From: Daucus carota subsp. sativus
Lineage: Eukaryota > Streptophyta > Magnoliopsida > Apiales > Apiaceae
NCBI RefSeq assembly: GCF_001625215.2
Contig: NC_030387.2
Coordinates: 30,899,606 to 30,963,605 of the forward strand
Length of the DNA: 64,000 nt
Reading direction: 5' to 3'
The number at the start of each line of letters is the position of its first letter. Within the stretch, counting starts at the first letter, position 1. Below are positions 1 to 11,810 of the stretch, piece by piece. Under the pieces are notes generated by a model. It had not been told where the DNA came from. It saw only the letters and a list, made by a program, of their open reading frames with translations, and ran no database searches. The translations under genes and the position numbers were made by a program.

Positions 1-60
1 ATCTTTTTTTTTAGAATTTTAAAAAATTCAATATGATCTATATGCTTCATATCTAATTTA

Positions 61-471
61 ATGAATTTCACTATGCAGAAGCAGACCCTGTGTTGGGCCA
101 TCTGGAGGGCTCGCAAGGATCTAGTTTGGAATCAGAAATTCTCATATGTTAACAAGATAGTAGCAGCAGCGAAACACAGTCTTACACAATTTACAATCGC
201 CCTGAGCAGGTCTTCTAGCATTCTTCTTGAACCACAGGGTAATAGAGATGGAGTTACTAGCTTCCTGGGTAAAGCCCCAACCAAACACATTTAAGGTGTC
301 CGTTGATGCAACTATTTTTGAAGATAGGTCTGAAGTTGGTTTAGGAATGGTCGCTAGAGATTCAGATGGAAGATTGATAGAAACAAAAGTCTTAACGAAG
401 TCGGAGTGCATTAGCCCAGTTCTTGCCGAGGCCATAGCTGTGAAGGAAGCCTTAAGCTGGATTGATTAGAA
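61..471 (+). pseudogene. LINE 3' remnant, RNase H-like domain
   Basis: The conceptual translation resembles the C-terminal end of plant non-LTR retrotransposon polyproteins. A Trp-rich stretch (CWAIWRARKDLVWNQKFS) in one frame is followed, after a frame change near 190-230, by a RNase H-like segment containing FKVSVDATIF, GMVARDSDGR and AEAIAVKEALSW. The two parts lie in different frames, no start codon or upstream reverse transcriptase is present, and the element may continue left of the window. It is a dead fragment. No poly-A tail is obvious after the stop near 468. Family assignment is from recalled motif similarity. Confidence 0.7.
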
Positions 472-479
472 GAAATGGT

Positions 480-919
480 TAGGAGTTACCCTCCTAACCA
501 TTCATCATGAAAGAATTTGTCCGTCCCCTTTCTCATTCATCAGAGTAACTTTATATACAACATACATTAGCTCTATCATCTCCTACTTTACAGGAAACTA
601 ATTACCTAACAATCATGCACATAGAGAGATTGTAGGCAATTCTACGCTAATCAATAACAAATATATTCTATATCTAACATCAACAAAATTAACCAATACA
701 TTGCTCAATGACATGAAAATCATTCCAAAAACTGCAGAAGCGGAAGTCAGAACTGATAGAATACAAAGTAAAATTGGGATCATTTCTCCCACCTAGATGG
801 CATATAGAGCTCTTCTAAAGTTCAGAAATAAAGAAAGGATACTAATTAACAAATATGTATTTGTCATAACAACTAAGCTGACACCTATTTGGTAGAAATT
901 TTGGCAGCCGCTGAAGACA
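480..919. other. Intergenic / TFIIS 3' flank
   Basis: About 440 bases between the LINE remnant and the TFIIS stop codon. The part nearest 919 is expected to be TFIIS 3'UTR. No gene or clear repeat is seen. Confidence 0.5.
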
Positions 920-3245
920 CTAACAGAACTTCCAACGTTTATTGCAGTTTACACATGTTACAAATGTAGTCATAGGCTCATCTGCGCTACGAGTCTGCAA
1001 CTGGTAGTAAGTGCATTTCCTTTTTCCACATCGGCCACACTTGAAACTATTGGTAGTTGCCTCTGCTTGTTTGCCACGCTCACACTCAAATAAAGCCTTG
1101 TCTTTAATCTGTTTATTTTGACGTTGCCTATCATGACTTGCCATTTCTTCTGGTTTCATTTCAAGGACCTTTTCTGGCTGAACATGTCCTAAGAGAACTT
1201 TTCTACGGAAATCTGGGTTGCTTGAATCCCCAATATTAAATAGTATGGATCTATATTTCACTTTCTGTGCACCAGTAGACCGGCCCCACTTCTCAAACAT
1301 TGCAGACTCCAAACACACAGCAACCCTAATTGGGTCACATGCATCTAACTCACCTCTTTGACGTTCCTCGATCTCACCTGAAACTTTGTTCAAAGCTTGT
1401 AAAAGAAGTTCACGAATTTTGTCCCGTACGGGATCATTACAACGTATGAGGGTAGACAGCTTAGGGGCGGATGACATTAATTGTGTAGATTTCATCGCAT
1501 CGACGTTTTGTTTTCCCTTGCTAGCCACTGTTACAACAGTTTCACGTTTCCCAGAGGCAATCTCTTGAATCCTGACATCATCAAATATTTCTATTCTATC
1601 CTCATCTGAGTTACTCTCATATTCGACAAAGTTCTCAGTCCTTGATGCAACATTAGAGTCATTTTTCTCAATCTTCAAAGTTTCAACATTCGCAACCCTT
1701 ATGCCCCCCGAAGTTCCGGCAGAAACAGGTTGAGAATTCAAGGAAACTTTACTGTCCATGCTTCCCATTCTATTCTTTTTAAGTGTTTCCTCAACTACAA
1801 TGTTCTTCCATGTCTCAATCAATTGAGAAGCCAAAGCCTGAATCTTCTTTCTAGGATGTTTCGTTAGATGCCGCAGGCGTTTTCCTACCTGGAAGAAAAA
1901 TAAAAACAGGATATAAGGCAAGCACGAGGTTTCTATACTTATTATCCCAAAATGACCAAAAGAATTAGCAATTGACCATCATCAACTCATCATTACTCCA
2001 CACCATGTCTACGTTGTATCATTGATAATGCTAGTGGCGCTGGACCTTAATTGCTGCTGGCAGAAGCATTGAACAAAACATCTTCCGCAACAATCATTTC
2101 TAAGCTTATAGTCATTACAAAACAGTTGGTATAATTTCGCATAGAAAGTGTCACGTTACTTTAAAGTTTCAATCATGCCACGAAATTAATTAAGAACATA
2201 AATCCAGCAGCCCAAAAGAGATGTCCAAAGTACATTCACGCCCAGACCGCTGCCTCCATAATTACCTATAAACTATTATTCCTAGAAATGACGAAGCCCT
2301 GCTTAGACATTTACATATTTTTGAGGATAAATATCAAATAGGTCACTCGTTTCGTCCAAATGTATCAATTGAGTCACTGATTCCCAAATCGACTCAAATA
2401 AGACACTCATTAGAAAAAAATTATATCAAAAATATCACTCTATTGTTAGTCGAAATTTTGAAAGTATTATATATCGAGTTTCGCACATTTTTTATGAATG
2501 GTATTACATCTAAATGAAAGATTCTGAGTTCTAGTATTTTAGATAATATTTTTAGATATTTAAAAATTTATCTCCTATTTATTTTTATTTAAATCAAATA
2601 AAACAATCAAAAAATTAAAAATATATAGTTGATAAAATTTTAAAAATCTAAAAATATTAGCGAAAATAGTAGAACTCGGAATCTTTCATTTGGATGTAAT
2701 ATCCTTCATAAAAAATGTGCGAAACTCAATATATAATACTTTCAAAATTTCGACTAACGATATAGGGATATTTTTTATACAAATTTTTCAAATGAGTGTC
2801 TCATTTGAGTCAATTTGGAAATCATTGACTCAATTGATACATTTGGACGAAACGAGTGACCTACTTGATATTTATCCTCATATTTTTGTGTAAATTCAAA
2901 AATTAAAAAAACAAAAATTTGTGGCACTATTGTATTCAGCCTATCAAAAAAAACATAAACCCTAGATTAATATAGACGTAACATAATACACAGACGACGA
3001 TGATTCACAGTTAAGAACTTAAATTAAAGCATTAAGAACAAAGAATTACAAATAGAGATGATGAATGCAGCCTATGATACCTGAGTGGAGACTAAGACGT
3101 CGTAATTAACGGGGCATTTCTCGAGCTGATTGAGAACATCGATACAGCGATCTTCCTCCGCCGAGGAACCTCCAACGGCGTCGTTTTCAGCTGCCGCCGC
3201 GGCTTTCTCCACCGTTTGAAATAGTTGGATCAATTCTTTCTCCAT
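920..3245 (-). CDS. TFIIS: Transcription elongation factor TFIIS (S-II)
   Basis: Two coding exons, 3081-3245 and 920-1888, join in phase 0 to give 377 aa, close to the length of Arabidopsis TFIIS. The product rescues backtracked RNA polymerase II by stimulating transcript cleavage. Residues about 30-100 form the N-terminal LW/TFIIS-N domain, including PVNYDVLVSTQ|VGKRLR across the splice junction and LTKHPRKKIQ. Residues about 207-329 are the central Pol II-binding domain. The C-terminal zinc ribbon has Cys339, Cys342, Cys367 and Cys370, and the catalytic loop QTRSADEPMTTF (acidic DE pair) is intact. The start at 3245 gives a normal N-terminus, MEKELIQLFQ. The 1.19 kb intron contains a foldback MITE. 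Identity is very secure; the junction has good AG|GT context. Confidence 0.95.
2324..2878. mobile_element. Foldback MITE, Mutator-type, in TFIIS intron
   Basis: Almost the whole 555 bp is one inverted repeat. The left end AGGATAAATATCAA pairs with the right end TTGATATTTATCCT, and pairing continues through arms of roughly 250 bp (for example GTCACTCGTTTCGTCC against GGACGAAACGAGTGAC). The perfect 10-bp direct repeat CATATTTTTG flanks it at 2314-2323 and 2879-2888. A TSD of 9-11 bp with long terminal inverted repeats fits MULE-derived MITEs. The short open frame near 2690-2893 is a by-product. Confidence 0.9.
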
Positions 3246-3417
3246 ATCTCGCCGAGAATTGGCTAGTAGAAGGAGATTTGAGATGGTAGTGAAATTGTTT
3301 TAAGCGGGGTTTTGATAATTCTAGCTGCCCCCAATTGAGCCTCAGTATTTGCACCCACATTTTCCTGTTTTATCCCTCGTTTACTTTCCTATGCCAGCAC
3401 AAAAAACATACGGTAAT

Positions 3418-3443
3418 AAATAATAATAATAATAATAATAATT
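3418..3443. repeat. (TAA)n microsatellite
   Basis: About eight TAA units upstream of the TFIIS start, in AT-rich promoter-side DNA. Confidence 0.85.
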
Positions 3444-3445
3444 AA

Positions 3446-4404
3446 GTTATAAAAATACTGTTATATTAAAATATAAAGATAAATTAAAACATATACTTAA
3501 AACAAATTTCGTTAATGTGATACCTTTTATATTTTAGTGTGTTATCTTAGTATATTTTTAAAAAAATTATTTAATTATCAGTATTTTATCGATTTCTTCT
3601 TTACAAGTGTTCAGGAAAATTGCTCGATAAAAAAGAATAAAAATTTAATATTTAAAATCTTTATCCGTTTTTTCATGATTATGAATATATTAAATTTCAA
3701 AAATATATATTAGTCTATTGGATTATTTAAGATAATATAGTTCTCAAATTTTTAGATACTATCAAAAAAAAAAAATTCCCATTAAACTAAGATACTATCA
3801 AAATTATTAAACTCTTTTTTAGTAAATATACTTTGATATGGATCAATTACCAATTCGGTGACATTACATCAAACCAATTTTTAGTGATGGCAAATAATTC
3901 TTATATGAAATTTCAATTTAAAATCTCTAACCTCTCTAAAATTAGAAAAGGAAACTCTTGAATGTAACTTTAGATTATGTTTAACAATTTACAAGTGCAG
4001 TGTTTGGCAGTTAAGTTCCGATGGAGCTCAAGTTCAGCAACTCAAATACAACTGGTGATAAGCTTAGCAGCTCAACAAATTTAGACTTTTACCTACTGTG
4101 TTCACTAGAATCGAAAATCCAAATGCATCCAAGAGAAATTCGCAATTCTTTATTAAGTTTCTTAATAATGATCAAGATACAACTTCAACAGAAAACATTC
4201 CCCCTCCCTCACTCTAGTACAAATAGCTCATTTCATCTTTCTATAAAGAATGCCATCACTTCCAATATGCAGGTATGGTACAAACACCAGGCAAATCATT
4301 AATGTGTGTGCGTGCGCATAAAAATAATACGAGATGCAAACTATATGTGTATTTTTTGTGTCAAAGGGTTGCCTGAGAAGACAAGTTGGTTATGTATAAG
4401 ACAT
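3446..4404. other. TFIIS upstream region / SAMS 3' flank
   Basis: AT-rich spacer between two genes on the minus strand. The left part should hold the TFIIS promoter and the part nearest 4404 the SAM synthase 3'UTR. No gene or TIR element is recognised. Confidence 0.5.
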
Positions 4405-5586
4405 CTAGAGCTGTGGCTTCTCCCACTTGAGGGGCTTGACTACCTCCCAGGTGAAATCTGCATCATCTCTTCCGAAATGCCCATATGCAGCCGTCTTCAG
4501 GAACCTGTTGTTGCCGCCCCTCTTGAGATCCAAGTTGATTGCAATCATTCCAGGTCTAAAATCAAAAGTTTCCTTGACAATCTTCAAAATCTCCTTATCT
4601 GGAATATTTCCTGTGCCATATGAATCAACAAAGACGGACAATGGATCAGGCACACCGATGGCATAAGAGACTTGAACAATGCACCTACGAGCCAGACCAT
4701 TAGCAACAATGCTCTTGGCAGCCTGTCTGACGATGTAGGCACCACTCCTATCAACCTTGGTTGGGTCCTTACCAGAGAAGGCACCACCACCATGGGCTCC
4801 CCAACCACCATAAGTATCGATGATGATCTTACGACCAGTAAGACCTGCATCACCATGAGGACCTCCGATGACAAAACGGCCAGATGGATTGAGATGGAAG
4901 ATGGTCTTCTCATCAAGGTACTTTGCAGGAATGATAGGTTTGATAACATGCTCCTTGAGGTCAGCTGCAATCTCATCATTAGTTACAGTTTCATCGTGCT
5001 GAGTGGAAATGAGAACGGTGTGGACACGGATAGGGACCATGGCCCCTTTATCATTGTAATACTCAACAGTGACTTGGGTTTTTCCATCAGGTCTCAACCA
5101 AGGGCAGGTACCATTCTTGCGAACCTCGGTAAGCTTAGCCCCAAGCTTAGTTGCAAGAACATGACTTAGGGGCATCAACTCTGGAGTCTCATCGGTGGCA
5201 TAACCAAACATATGTCCTTGGTCCCCTGCACCAATATCCTCAGGACGCTTGGTGAGATGACCGTGGACACCTTGAGCAATATCAGGGCTCTGTTGCTCAA
5301 TCTGGACAAGGACCTTGCAGTTGTCAGCATCGAGGCCAACATCGTCAGAAACAAATCCAATATCACGGCAGGTCTTGCGCACAATTTTTTCGTAGTCTAC
5401 ATTGGCTTTGGTTGTAATCTCACCAAATACCATAACCATGTTGGTCTTTGAGCATGTCTCACATGCAACTTTGCTGTCAGGGTCCTGTTCAAGGCAGGCA
5501 TCAAGGACTGCGTCGGAAATCTGATCACATAGCTTGTCTGGGTGTCCCTCATTTACAGATTCAGAAGTATACAAGAAGGTGTCCAT
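4405..5586 (-). CDS. SAMS: S-adenosylmethionine synthase (methionine adenosyltransferase)
   Basis: Uninterrupted 393-aa coding region, the usual length for plant cytosolic enzymes. It makes S-adenosylmethionine from methionine and ATP, feeding methylation, ethylene, polyamine and lignin pathways. Visible signatures are the N-terminal ATP-binding GHPDK motif, the [12 protein letters not shown] motif in the middle and the glycine-rich [16 protein letters not shown] loop. The C-terminus ends [13 protein letters not shown] chose the Met of MDTFLYTSE as start. An in-frame ATG 15 bases upstream sits inside the acceptor of a 5'UTR intron (...TTTTTAATGCAG|), so it would not be in the mRNA. A single coding exon is typical of the plant family. 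Identity is secure. Confidence 0.97.
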   Translation of the reverse strand: MDTFLYTSESVNEGHPDKLCDQISDAVLDACLEQDPDSKVACETCSKTNMVMVFGEITTKANVDYEKIVRKTCRDIGFVSDDVGLDADNCKVLVQIEQQSPDIAQGVHGHLTKRPEDIGAGDQGHMFGYATDETPELMPLSHVLATKLGAKLTEVRKNGTCPWLRPDGKTQVTVEYYNDKGAMVPIRVHTVLISTQHDETVTNDEIAADLKEHVIKPIIPAKYLDEKTIFHLNPSGRFVIGGPHGDAGLTGRKIIIDTYGGWGAHGGGAFSGKDPTKVDRSGAYIVRQAAKSIVANGLARRCIVQVSYAIGVPDPLSVFVDSYGTGNIPDKEILKIVKETFDFRPGMIAINLDLKRGGNNRFLKTAAYGHFGRDDADFTWEVVKPLKWEKPQL

Positions 5587-5595
5587 TGCTAAAAG

Positions 5596-6128
5596 CTGCA
5601 TTAAAAATATCAGAATATAATATAGTCAATACATGTGATATTAACACAGCTAGCTTAAGTTAATAAATCAAGGAAACAGAAATTTGATACAAAACAGCTT
5701 GATAGGATTTCTAAATCAACACCTAAACAATTTGCAGAACAAAATGAGTTCTTACACATCTTTTAGCAATGAGATTTTTATAACCTAAGCATGTTTTGTA
5801 AAAACATATATAATATGATCCTCGTAAGCCTATCCTATCTGAACTAGCAATCATATCTATTTAAGATGTAGCTTCTCTGTTTCTGATCAACATATTAAAG
5901 TTGAGCACCTTAAGAAACAAACTTTATACACCTCAAAAAGTTCTACTATCAAGAACTCATCAGTTTCTAAAATCTTAACATAGTTTCAGTTCAACATACA
6001 AATTCTGCAGCTAAATACCATCTCACAACTCACAATAAAACACTTTCATAAACAATAACAGCATCATAACTATGCAGCAGATACATATAATCAACAATAA
6101 AATAATAAAAGGGCATGACAATAATCAC
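5596..6128 (-). other. 5'UTR intron of SAM synthase
   Basis: Acceptor AG at 5597-5596 lies nine bases before the ATG; a good donor (CAG|GTGATTATT) has its GT at 6128-6127. The predicted intron is 533 bp with a pyrimidine-rich, AT-rich body. It is inferred from splice-site consensus only. Confidence 0.75.
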
Positions 6129-6233
6129 CTGAACTGAAGACCTGCTAAGAATACAGGAGAGAAAATGCAGATGCAAAAGGAAGATAGTAGCTCTTGTTCA
6201 AGCTTTGGTGACTCCTGACTAGAGAGTTTGGGT

Positions 6234-6245
6234 CTATATTTATAG
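6234..6245 (-). promoter_or_regulatory. Probable TATA box of SAM synthase
   Basis: On the minus strand the sequence reads CTATAAATATAG, about 105 bases upstream of the inferred 5'UTR donor, leaving room for a short first exon starting near 6200. Confidence 0.65.
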
Positions 6246-6259
6246 AAGCCTCATCTGGT

Positions 6260-7403
6260 TTGGTGACTTCAGTTCTGCCTTCTTCACTTTAGCTATAAAA
6301 AATCACTTCTCATCAAATTATTGTTTATTCAAGCTTTCTATATGATATTAAAAAAAATCCTAAAAAAAATTATATACGTGGAAGACGAAAATACAATCAG
6401 AATGTCCATATAAAATATTTTACATATAAAAATTTTAGTGTTTTAATTTTCAATTATTTTTTTTTGTTTTTTACAAAATATATCACTAAAGTAATTACGA
6501 AATTTACATTCCTAGTCAAATAATGAGGGTTGTTGAGATTTGAGGTTGTAATATTCTTTGCCGTTGGATTTGGCAGGTGGGTGGCTGGGATTATCTGTTG
6601 CGGTTGGTATTTGATTACGACACATAGAATTAGAGTCGCCAAATAATTGAATTACATGGGGTATATTTAATAATCCTTTTTCTGAGCTGCTTTTGTTGAA
6701 TTAATTCATTTCTTGTGGGTTGGTGGCTGGCTGTCACTATCTGACCAACTACATCAAGATTGCCCACATTTCACTTGTGTTGTTTCTCTTGAAAGATGAA
6801 ATTGGCCAACTTATAAACCTAACGCAACGGATTCCATACTCTTATTTATGTCTGTCCATTTATTTTTCATCACAATTTTCTCAGTAATTACAAAAAAATA
6901 TGTTCGCATGATGTTAATTAAGAATTTTGTTCGCTCATTTATCATATCAAATTCAAGTACGTTTATTTGTCGTTCATCTTATCGAATTCAAGTACGTTTA
7001 TTATTCATTTACCGGGTATTCTGTAAGGGTACGGTTTACCATATGCTAGGAAGTTATATTATACCATTCAGCAAAGAAATACCTTTTTTAGTTTTGTTTG
7101 GCAAAAAGAAAAAAATGACAAAAATAAAAGTTCTCATGGCTTTCTGGAACTAGCAGCACCCAAACCACAAGAACTGGATAAATTTCTGGCAAATATAGAC
7201 AATATATGTAGGCACTTAAGCGTATTTGTCGATTTTTCATTCTGTAGCAACAGATATCTGCAGGTAAAGAAAGCAATGCTTCGACAAAAGACATATTTAG
7301 GTAGTAAAGTATATAATTTATAAGTATATGTTGATATGCCTTCTATAGATAGCATACATTCTCCACAACTACATAGCTAGATAGCTTGCTTCAGCTAGAC
7401 CAG
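6260..7403. other. Intergenic, SAMS upstream
   Basis: AT-rich sequence upstream of SAM synthase and downstream of the proline-rich gene. A short direct repeat (TCAAGTACGTTTAT) occurs twice near 6953-7000. The part nearest 7400 is likely 3'UTR of the proline-rich gene. No gene is seen. Confidence 0.5.
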
Positions 7404-8165
7404 TTAAGGATTAGGTGATGGTGGGGTGAGCGCTTCAGCCTCGGCTGATGTGCTCTGGTTAGGAGGTTTCGGGACTGTTGGAACTTCACCTACAGGACTA
7501 ACCTCGGCTGATGTGCTCTGTTTAGGAGGTCTCAGGGCTGATGTGCTCTGTTTAGGAGGTCTCGGGGCTGATGTGCTCTGTTTAGGAGGTTTCGGGACTG
7601 TTGGAACTTCACCTACAGGACCAACTGACGAGTGCTGAACTGCAGCAGTCTGAGCCTTTGGCGACGGAAATGGAGGAGTTTGAGCTGGTGGAGGCTGAAT
7701 GGGAGATTGGTTGGTCAGTAAGGGCTGAGACGTAGGGGATAGCGGACCCTGATCTGGCGGAGATGAGCCGGGTGAGGACTGGTCCAGGGGAGGTGGTAAA
7801 AGAAATCTGGGTATAGGAATGCATCCAATAAGGCGAATACAGTAGCCAGGAGGATCATACGAAAAGTATGGTAAAAATGGGAATATAGAAGAACCACCAC
7901 CCCCTGGGTTGAACGGTGGAAATCCAAAAATGCCTGGTATATTGAAAGTTCCTCCTGGAATATTGTCTGGGTGATCTAGTTTTTGTTGACCCGAAAAATT
8001 CCAGGTACGAAAGCCTGAAAAGCTTGGAGGCAAACCAAAAAAGTTTTGACCCTGGTTAACATCTTTTATCTTGCTAATACTGTTGCCTCTTGCTTCAACC
8101 ATGTCTGACTTGAAGCACATATCAAAGACAATCAACATTATTATTACCTTACTGAACTTCTCCAT
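7404..8165 (-). CDS. Secreted proline-rich repeat protein
   Basis: Intronless 253-aa protein of unknown function. From the chosen Met (MEKFSKVIIMLIVF...) the first 25 or so residues form a classic signal peptide, pointing to the secretory pathway or cell wall. An in-frame ATG 48 bases upstream would place a polar stretch before the hydrophobic core, so I prefer the inner start. The middle is rich in Gly, Phe and Pro (FGFPPFNPGGGG) and has one Cys pair, CIRLIGC. The C-terminal half is Pro/Ser/Thr-rich with tandem PPKQSTSA units and two copies of VGEVPTVPKPP. This resembles hydroxyproline-rich wall proteins, but I recognise no named family. Expression is unverified. Confidence 0.7.
   Translation of the reverse strand: MEKFSKVIIMLIVFDMCFKSDMVEARGNSISKIKDVNQGQNFFGLPPSFSGFRTWNFSGQQKLDHPDNIPGGTFNIPGIFGFPPFNPGGGGSSIFPFLPYFSYDPPGYCIRLIGCIPIPRFLLPPPLDQSSPGSSPPDQGPLSPTSQPLLTNQSPIQPPPAQTPPFPSPKAQTAAVQHSSVGPVGEVPTVPKPPKQSTSAPRPPKQSTSALRPPKQSTSAEVSPVGEVPTVPKPPNQSTSAEAEALTPPSPNP
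7434..7640. repeat. Tandem coding repeats in proline-rich gene
   Basis: A 30-bp unit built around GATGTGCTCTGTTTAGGAGG occurs in three adjacent copies (one followed by a variant), encoding RPPKQSTSA. A longer unit with GGGACTGTTGGAACTTCACC occurs twice, at about 7471 and 7592, encoding GEVPTVP. Units differ by few bases, suggesting recent slippage or unequal exchange. Confidence 0.85.
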
Positions 8166-8229
8166 TCTAACAACTTCTGTGTTCTCACTCTTCCCGAATG
8201 ATGAAAGGATCATGCATCTTACAAAACAA

Positions 8230-9027
8230 TTTATAGCACTAGTGGTTGCTGTTTTGAAACAATCCTGAGCCCCAACGAATTACCATTTTTGACAAGTTCC
8301 AACTGAAATTTATATCATATACAATAGCAGAAAAACATCTATTCAACCATACTAATATAGATACTTTTACTATCAGGTCTTTTTAAATATGATGCCACTT
8401 CTATCAATTTTATGATCAGTACAACTAACAAGAATATGGCTCATACTATATATGTGGTGAATGAATTTAAAGGCCTAACAACATTGTTAAACAAAAACAT
8501 GCCTACGCAACTGTATTAACGTGTCCAATAAATTGTCATCTGTATCACTAAATACATTGTATCTCTGACTTATTTCTCACGAAAGGATATCTCAAATATA
8601 TCATGCACTTATATCTCAACGTTCAATAATACAGTATCAAACAACATAGATTGATTAGCCTATCATCATCCATGTACTAGAGAATCAAAGACCAACTAAA
8701 CCGAGTTGAACGAGTACTCGGAAATTCTGCAAACTTCTGGTTCTTACAACCTTTTTCCAATGTCCGGCATTTATACTTGTATAAAATTTGATATATTACA
8801 TCTTACATAGATTGCTTCACCTTTTAGTTGTCAGTAGTTACAAGCACACATATATGAATATATTGATTTATACATTATAAAGAAAGTTTAATAATTCAAG
8901 ATTTGAGTTTGAAACTAGTCCTTCACAGATACAAGTACACAAAATTTCACAAGAGCAGAATACAAACTTGATTAAAGCCGAAAGACATAACCTTGGAATT
9001 TTCTACCTTAAATCCACAAAAGCAAAT
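8230..9027. other. Intergenic between proline-rich gene and TFB5
   Basis: AT-rich, no gene recognised. Probable promoter of the proline-rich gene on the left and TFB5 3'UTR on the right. Confidence 0.5.
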
Positions 9028-10049
9028 TTATGCAGGCTTCTCATAGGTATTCTGTTCTCTGAACTCTGAGATTTTATCGCGTATGCTTCCAGCCATGTCA
9101 GATCGCACAAATAGATGGGTGTCATCCAAAACATGTAATATAAACTTCTGCGAATGGGGTAATGCTGCATTCATGTTAATAATGAATTGTGCCATTGGAA
9201 TGTCACTGCAACCCAACAATGTACGAGGTTAGTAGGGATCAAACCAAGGGTAAAGGAAACTTAAAACAATTACCACATGAGAGTCCAATACAAATTATCA
9301 CTTGTACATATTATTTTCACCCTTGAGTCTAGGTAATACTATAAACTCAGCTGCACACTGAGATTAATCCGTCAATTTGTGATTATTTTCATCTACTAAT
9401 TAAACCTACAATTGGTTATCTTTTCCGATGAGAATGGCAGAATAGCTGAAAGAACGTAGCGAGAGATATTTTCTGACACGTGTTTTCTAGGATATAATTT
9501 GGCTTCAATTACATGCAAAAAGGGGTTGCACATATAGCAACATCAATAAGACAATAACGCAGATATTGTGATTGTTTGCGCGAATGGATGAAATTGAAAA
9601 CAAAATTAGTATACAAAAACCGGTTAATGATTACAGGGCTAAGAAGACATGTATATACTAAGTTGGAGTACATCATAAATGGCATATAGTTATACATATC
9701 TATATTGAAGAAGTTCACCACCAAATTATTTATAAGGGCATATAGCAGCACTCCTCAAGGTGTTCAAAGCCATAAACCACATTGGCATCATAAACAAGGG
9801 TCAGTAATCAAGATTTTCTTATGTCAGTCAAAGATTCTACTCTTTTTTGGCAGATTAGTCAAACGAATCTACATCATTATCAAATTAAGCATTTTACCAA
9901 TTTTTTGATAGATTTAGCAGGAAGTTGCTTCACCCACATAAGAGCAACGTAGATAATACAAGACAAACAATAACCATGAGTACTTAAAAACTTTAGGTCT
10001 TCCAGAAACATTACCATGAAATGTATAAACCTTTGATTATGTTTACCAT
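9028..10049 (-). CDS. TFB5: TFIIH subunit TFB5 (TTDA/GTF2H5 homologue)
   Basis: Two coding exons, 10015-10049 (35 bp) and 9028-9205, splice as TCATG|GTAATG...TTGCAG|TGACATT to give 70 aa, the usual size of this tiny subunit. TFB5 stabilises TFIIH and stimulates its XPB/p52 module in transcription initiation and nucleotide excision repair in the nucleus. The N-terminus MVNIIKGLYISC, the motif CDIPMAQFIINMN, the segment HVLDDTHLFV and the C-terminus FREQNTYEKP match plant TFB5 proteins as I recall them. Exon 2 alone looks like a 63-codon frame with a false start, so gene finders may miss or mis-start it. Both junctions and the frame fit exactly. Confidence 0.93.
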
Positions 10050-10080
10050 GGTATCGGAAGGCACCTTTACAAACTTTAAT

Positions 10081-11810
10081 CTGTGAAACAACACATCACG
10101 TTATATAAGAAAAATATATACAATAAAGGGAGAGAACCATTTAGTGCAATTCTCTAGTCAACAAGACGGAAAAGAAATTGATTTTAGTTCTTAAGTGAAA
10201 AGATAACAGTCAAGACACTACATAATGCTCATTCCCTCACAACAAGGTAATTAAGAGAGTTGGCCCCTTAAAGATGCAAACCCGAGGATCAGATGTATGT
10301 AAATTACAACCAGACATATGTAATGACCGAGAACTTTTCTAGTAGATGTAAGTTCCCTAAATTAAATTAGGTCAATTATAAAAGTGCGACAATACTTGCA
10401 GCCAAAAATCTAAAATTCACCACACACGCTAATCATGTTTTACTGGAATCACTGCATATGATAAATGTACATTCCGTTAAAAACTGAACGAAATTTTCAT
10501 TACAGCTTGAGTGTCGAGACATAACTTGACATGGCACTCATGAAGCAGTGACTTAAAAAATAAAAAAGGTGAGAATTTAATTTTTTATGGAAGGAAGAAA
10601 TATATTTACACAGACAAACATACATACATACATATATAGTTTTATTGTTGTTAATCCACATCACTATTTTTAACGAAATGCACATTTGCAACATGCAGTA
10701 TGTCAAGTCAGGAGTGAGGTGTCATTAACCTGTGCAGTGAACTGGAAATATCAAAAACACAGATAGTGACCATGTTGATTAACTAACCCATAATGAAATT
10801 TACATGAAAATTTTTAGGCGAGTATAGAGAAATTAAGGGGAAAACACTAAATCGTCTCTTCCTATTTCTCCAACAAATATAAACACTTATGACCAAACTA
10901 ACTATTATCTTAATTCCATAACACCATATATCACTTTCAATTATTCCTTTCCACGGTCTAGCTATGGGAAGATCCAGAAGTAATATCCTACTCTTCTTTG
11001 AACTATTTGTTCTGGGTAATGGTCAAATTCATATATTTAGAATTCCTAACACTCCCACCCTCAAGGTTTTGTTATTAAGAGAAGAGGGGGATCCACTGGG
11101 CTACAATGCTATAAATAGCTCCTTTGAACATTAACAAGATGCAACGGAACATAGGATACTATGGGAAAACTTTGACCATCTCATCTATAGAATGTAACGC
11201 AAGTACAAGACGAATGAAAACTCCGATACAAAAATAACAAAGGAAAACACAGCACCAATCACTATAACAATGACATATGGACAATCAAAGACAACCAAAC
11301 ATTAGGAAAAAAAGGAATACAAATGGAAATTAGAAACAAAATGATTGCAAACTTTAAAAAGTTGCAATAGTTACGTAGTAGTATAATTTTACTTGAATAC
11401 ACTAGTCGAGCTTTCGGCTAAGCACAACCATCAAACACTATAGATTACTATTTATCCACTTCAAATTAGTCTTACAAAACCCGAAAGAAGCTACAAGGAA
11501 TTGTACAAATATAACAACATGATCAAACGAAATCAACCTTGTTTCGAGAAGGAAACAACTGTCATGTGTTAAAATATTTGGCAAAACAATGAATAACAAT
11601 AAACACATATAAGCATGAAATACAATCTGCCTGAATTCTAGTAATACTCAGGAGACTTTCATCAAACACTTGACAATCAAATCAATCTGGGTTGAAATCA
11701 ACTCTATAGAACCCCTAAAATTACAATCATAATGCGCACAATTAATTAAAACAAATGAATATATAGATAAATCAGCCCGTAAAATATGAGTCGATCTTGA
11801 AAGTTTACCT
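10081..11810 (-). other. Possible 5'UTR intron of TFB5; otherwise no gene
   Basis: An acceptor-like site (TTTCACAG|) lies 31 bases upstream of the TFB5 ATG, and a good donor (GCTTAG|GTAAAC) occurs near 11809. A 1.7 kb 5'UTR intron is therefore possible, putting the TFB5 transcription start near 11.85 kb. I see no coding gene in this stretch. This is consensus-based inference only. Confidence 0.35.

Noticed and set aside
2690-2893. 67-codon frame in TFIIS intron
   Set aside because: Falls inside the foldback MITE.
4584-5451. Several long overlapping frames on both strands
   Set aside because: Shadows of the SAM synthase coding sequence without family matches of their own.
5587-5601. Upstream ATG adding five residues to SAM synthase
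   Set aside because: It overlaps the predicted intron acceptor, and family members start at the MDTFLYTSE position.
7426-7638. Plus-strand repetitive frame (LGGLGADVLC repeats)
   Set aside because: Antisense of the proline-rich gene repeats; the minus strand has the signal peptide and full-length frame.
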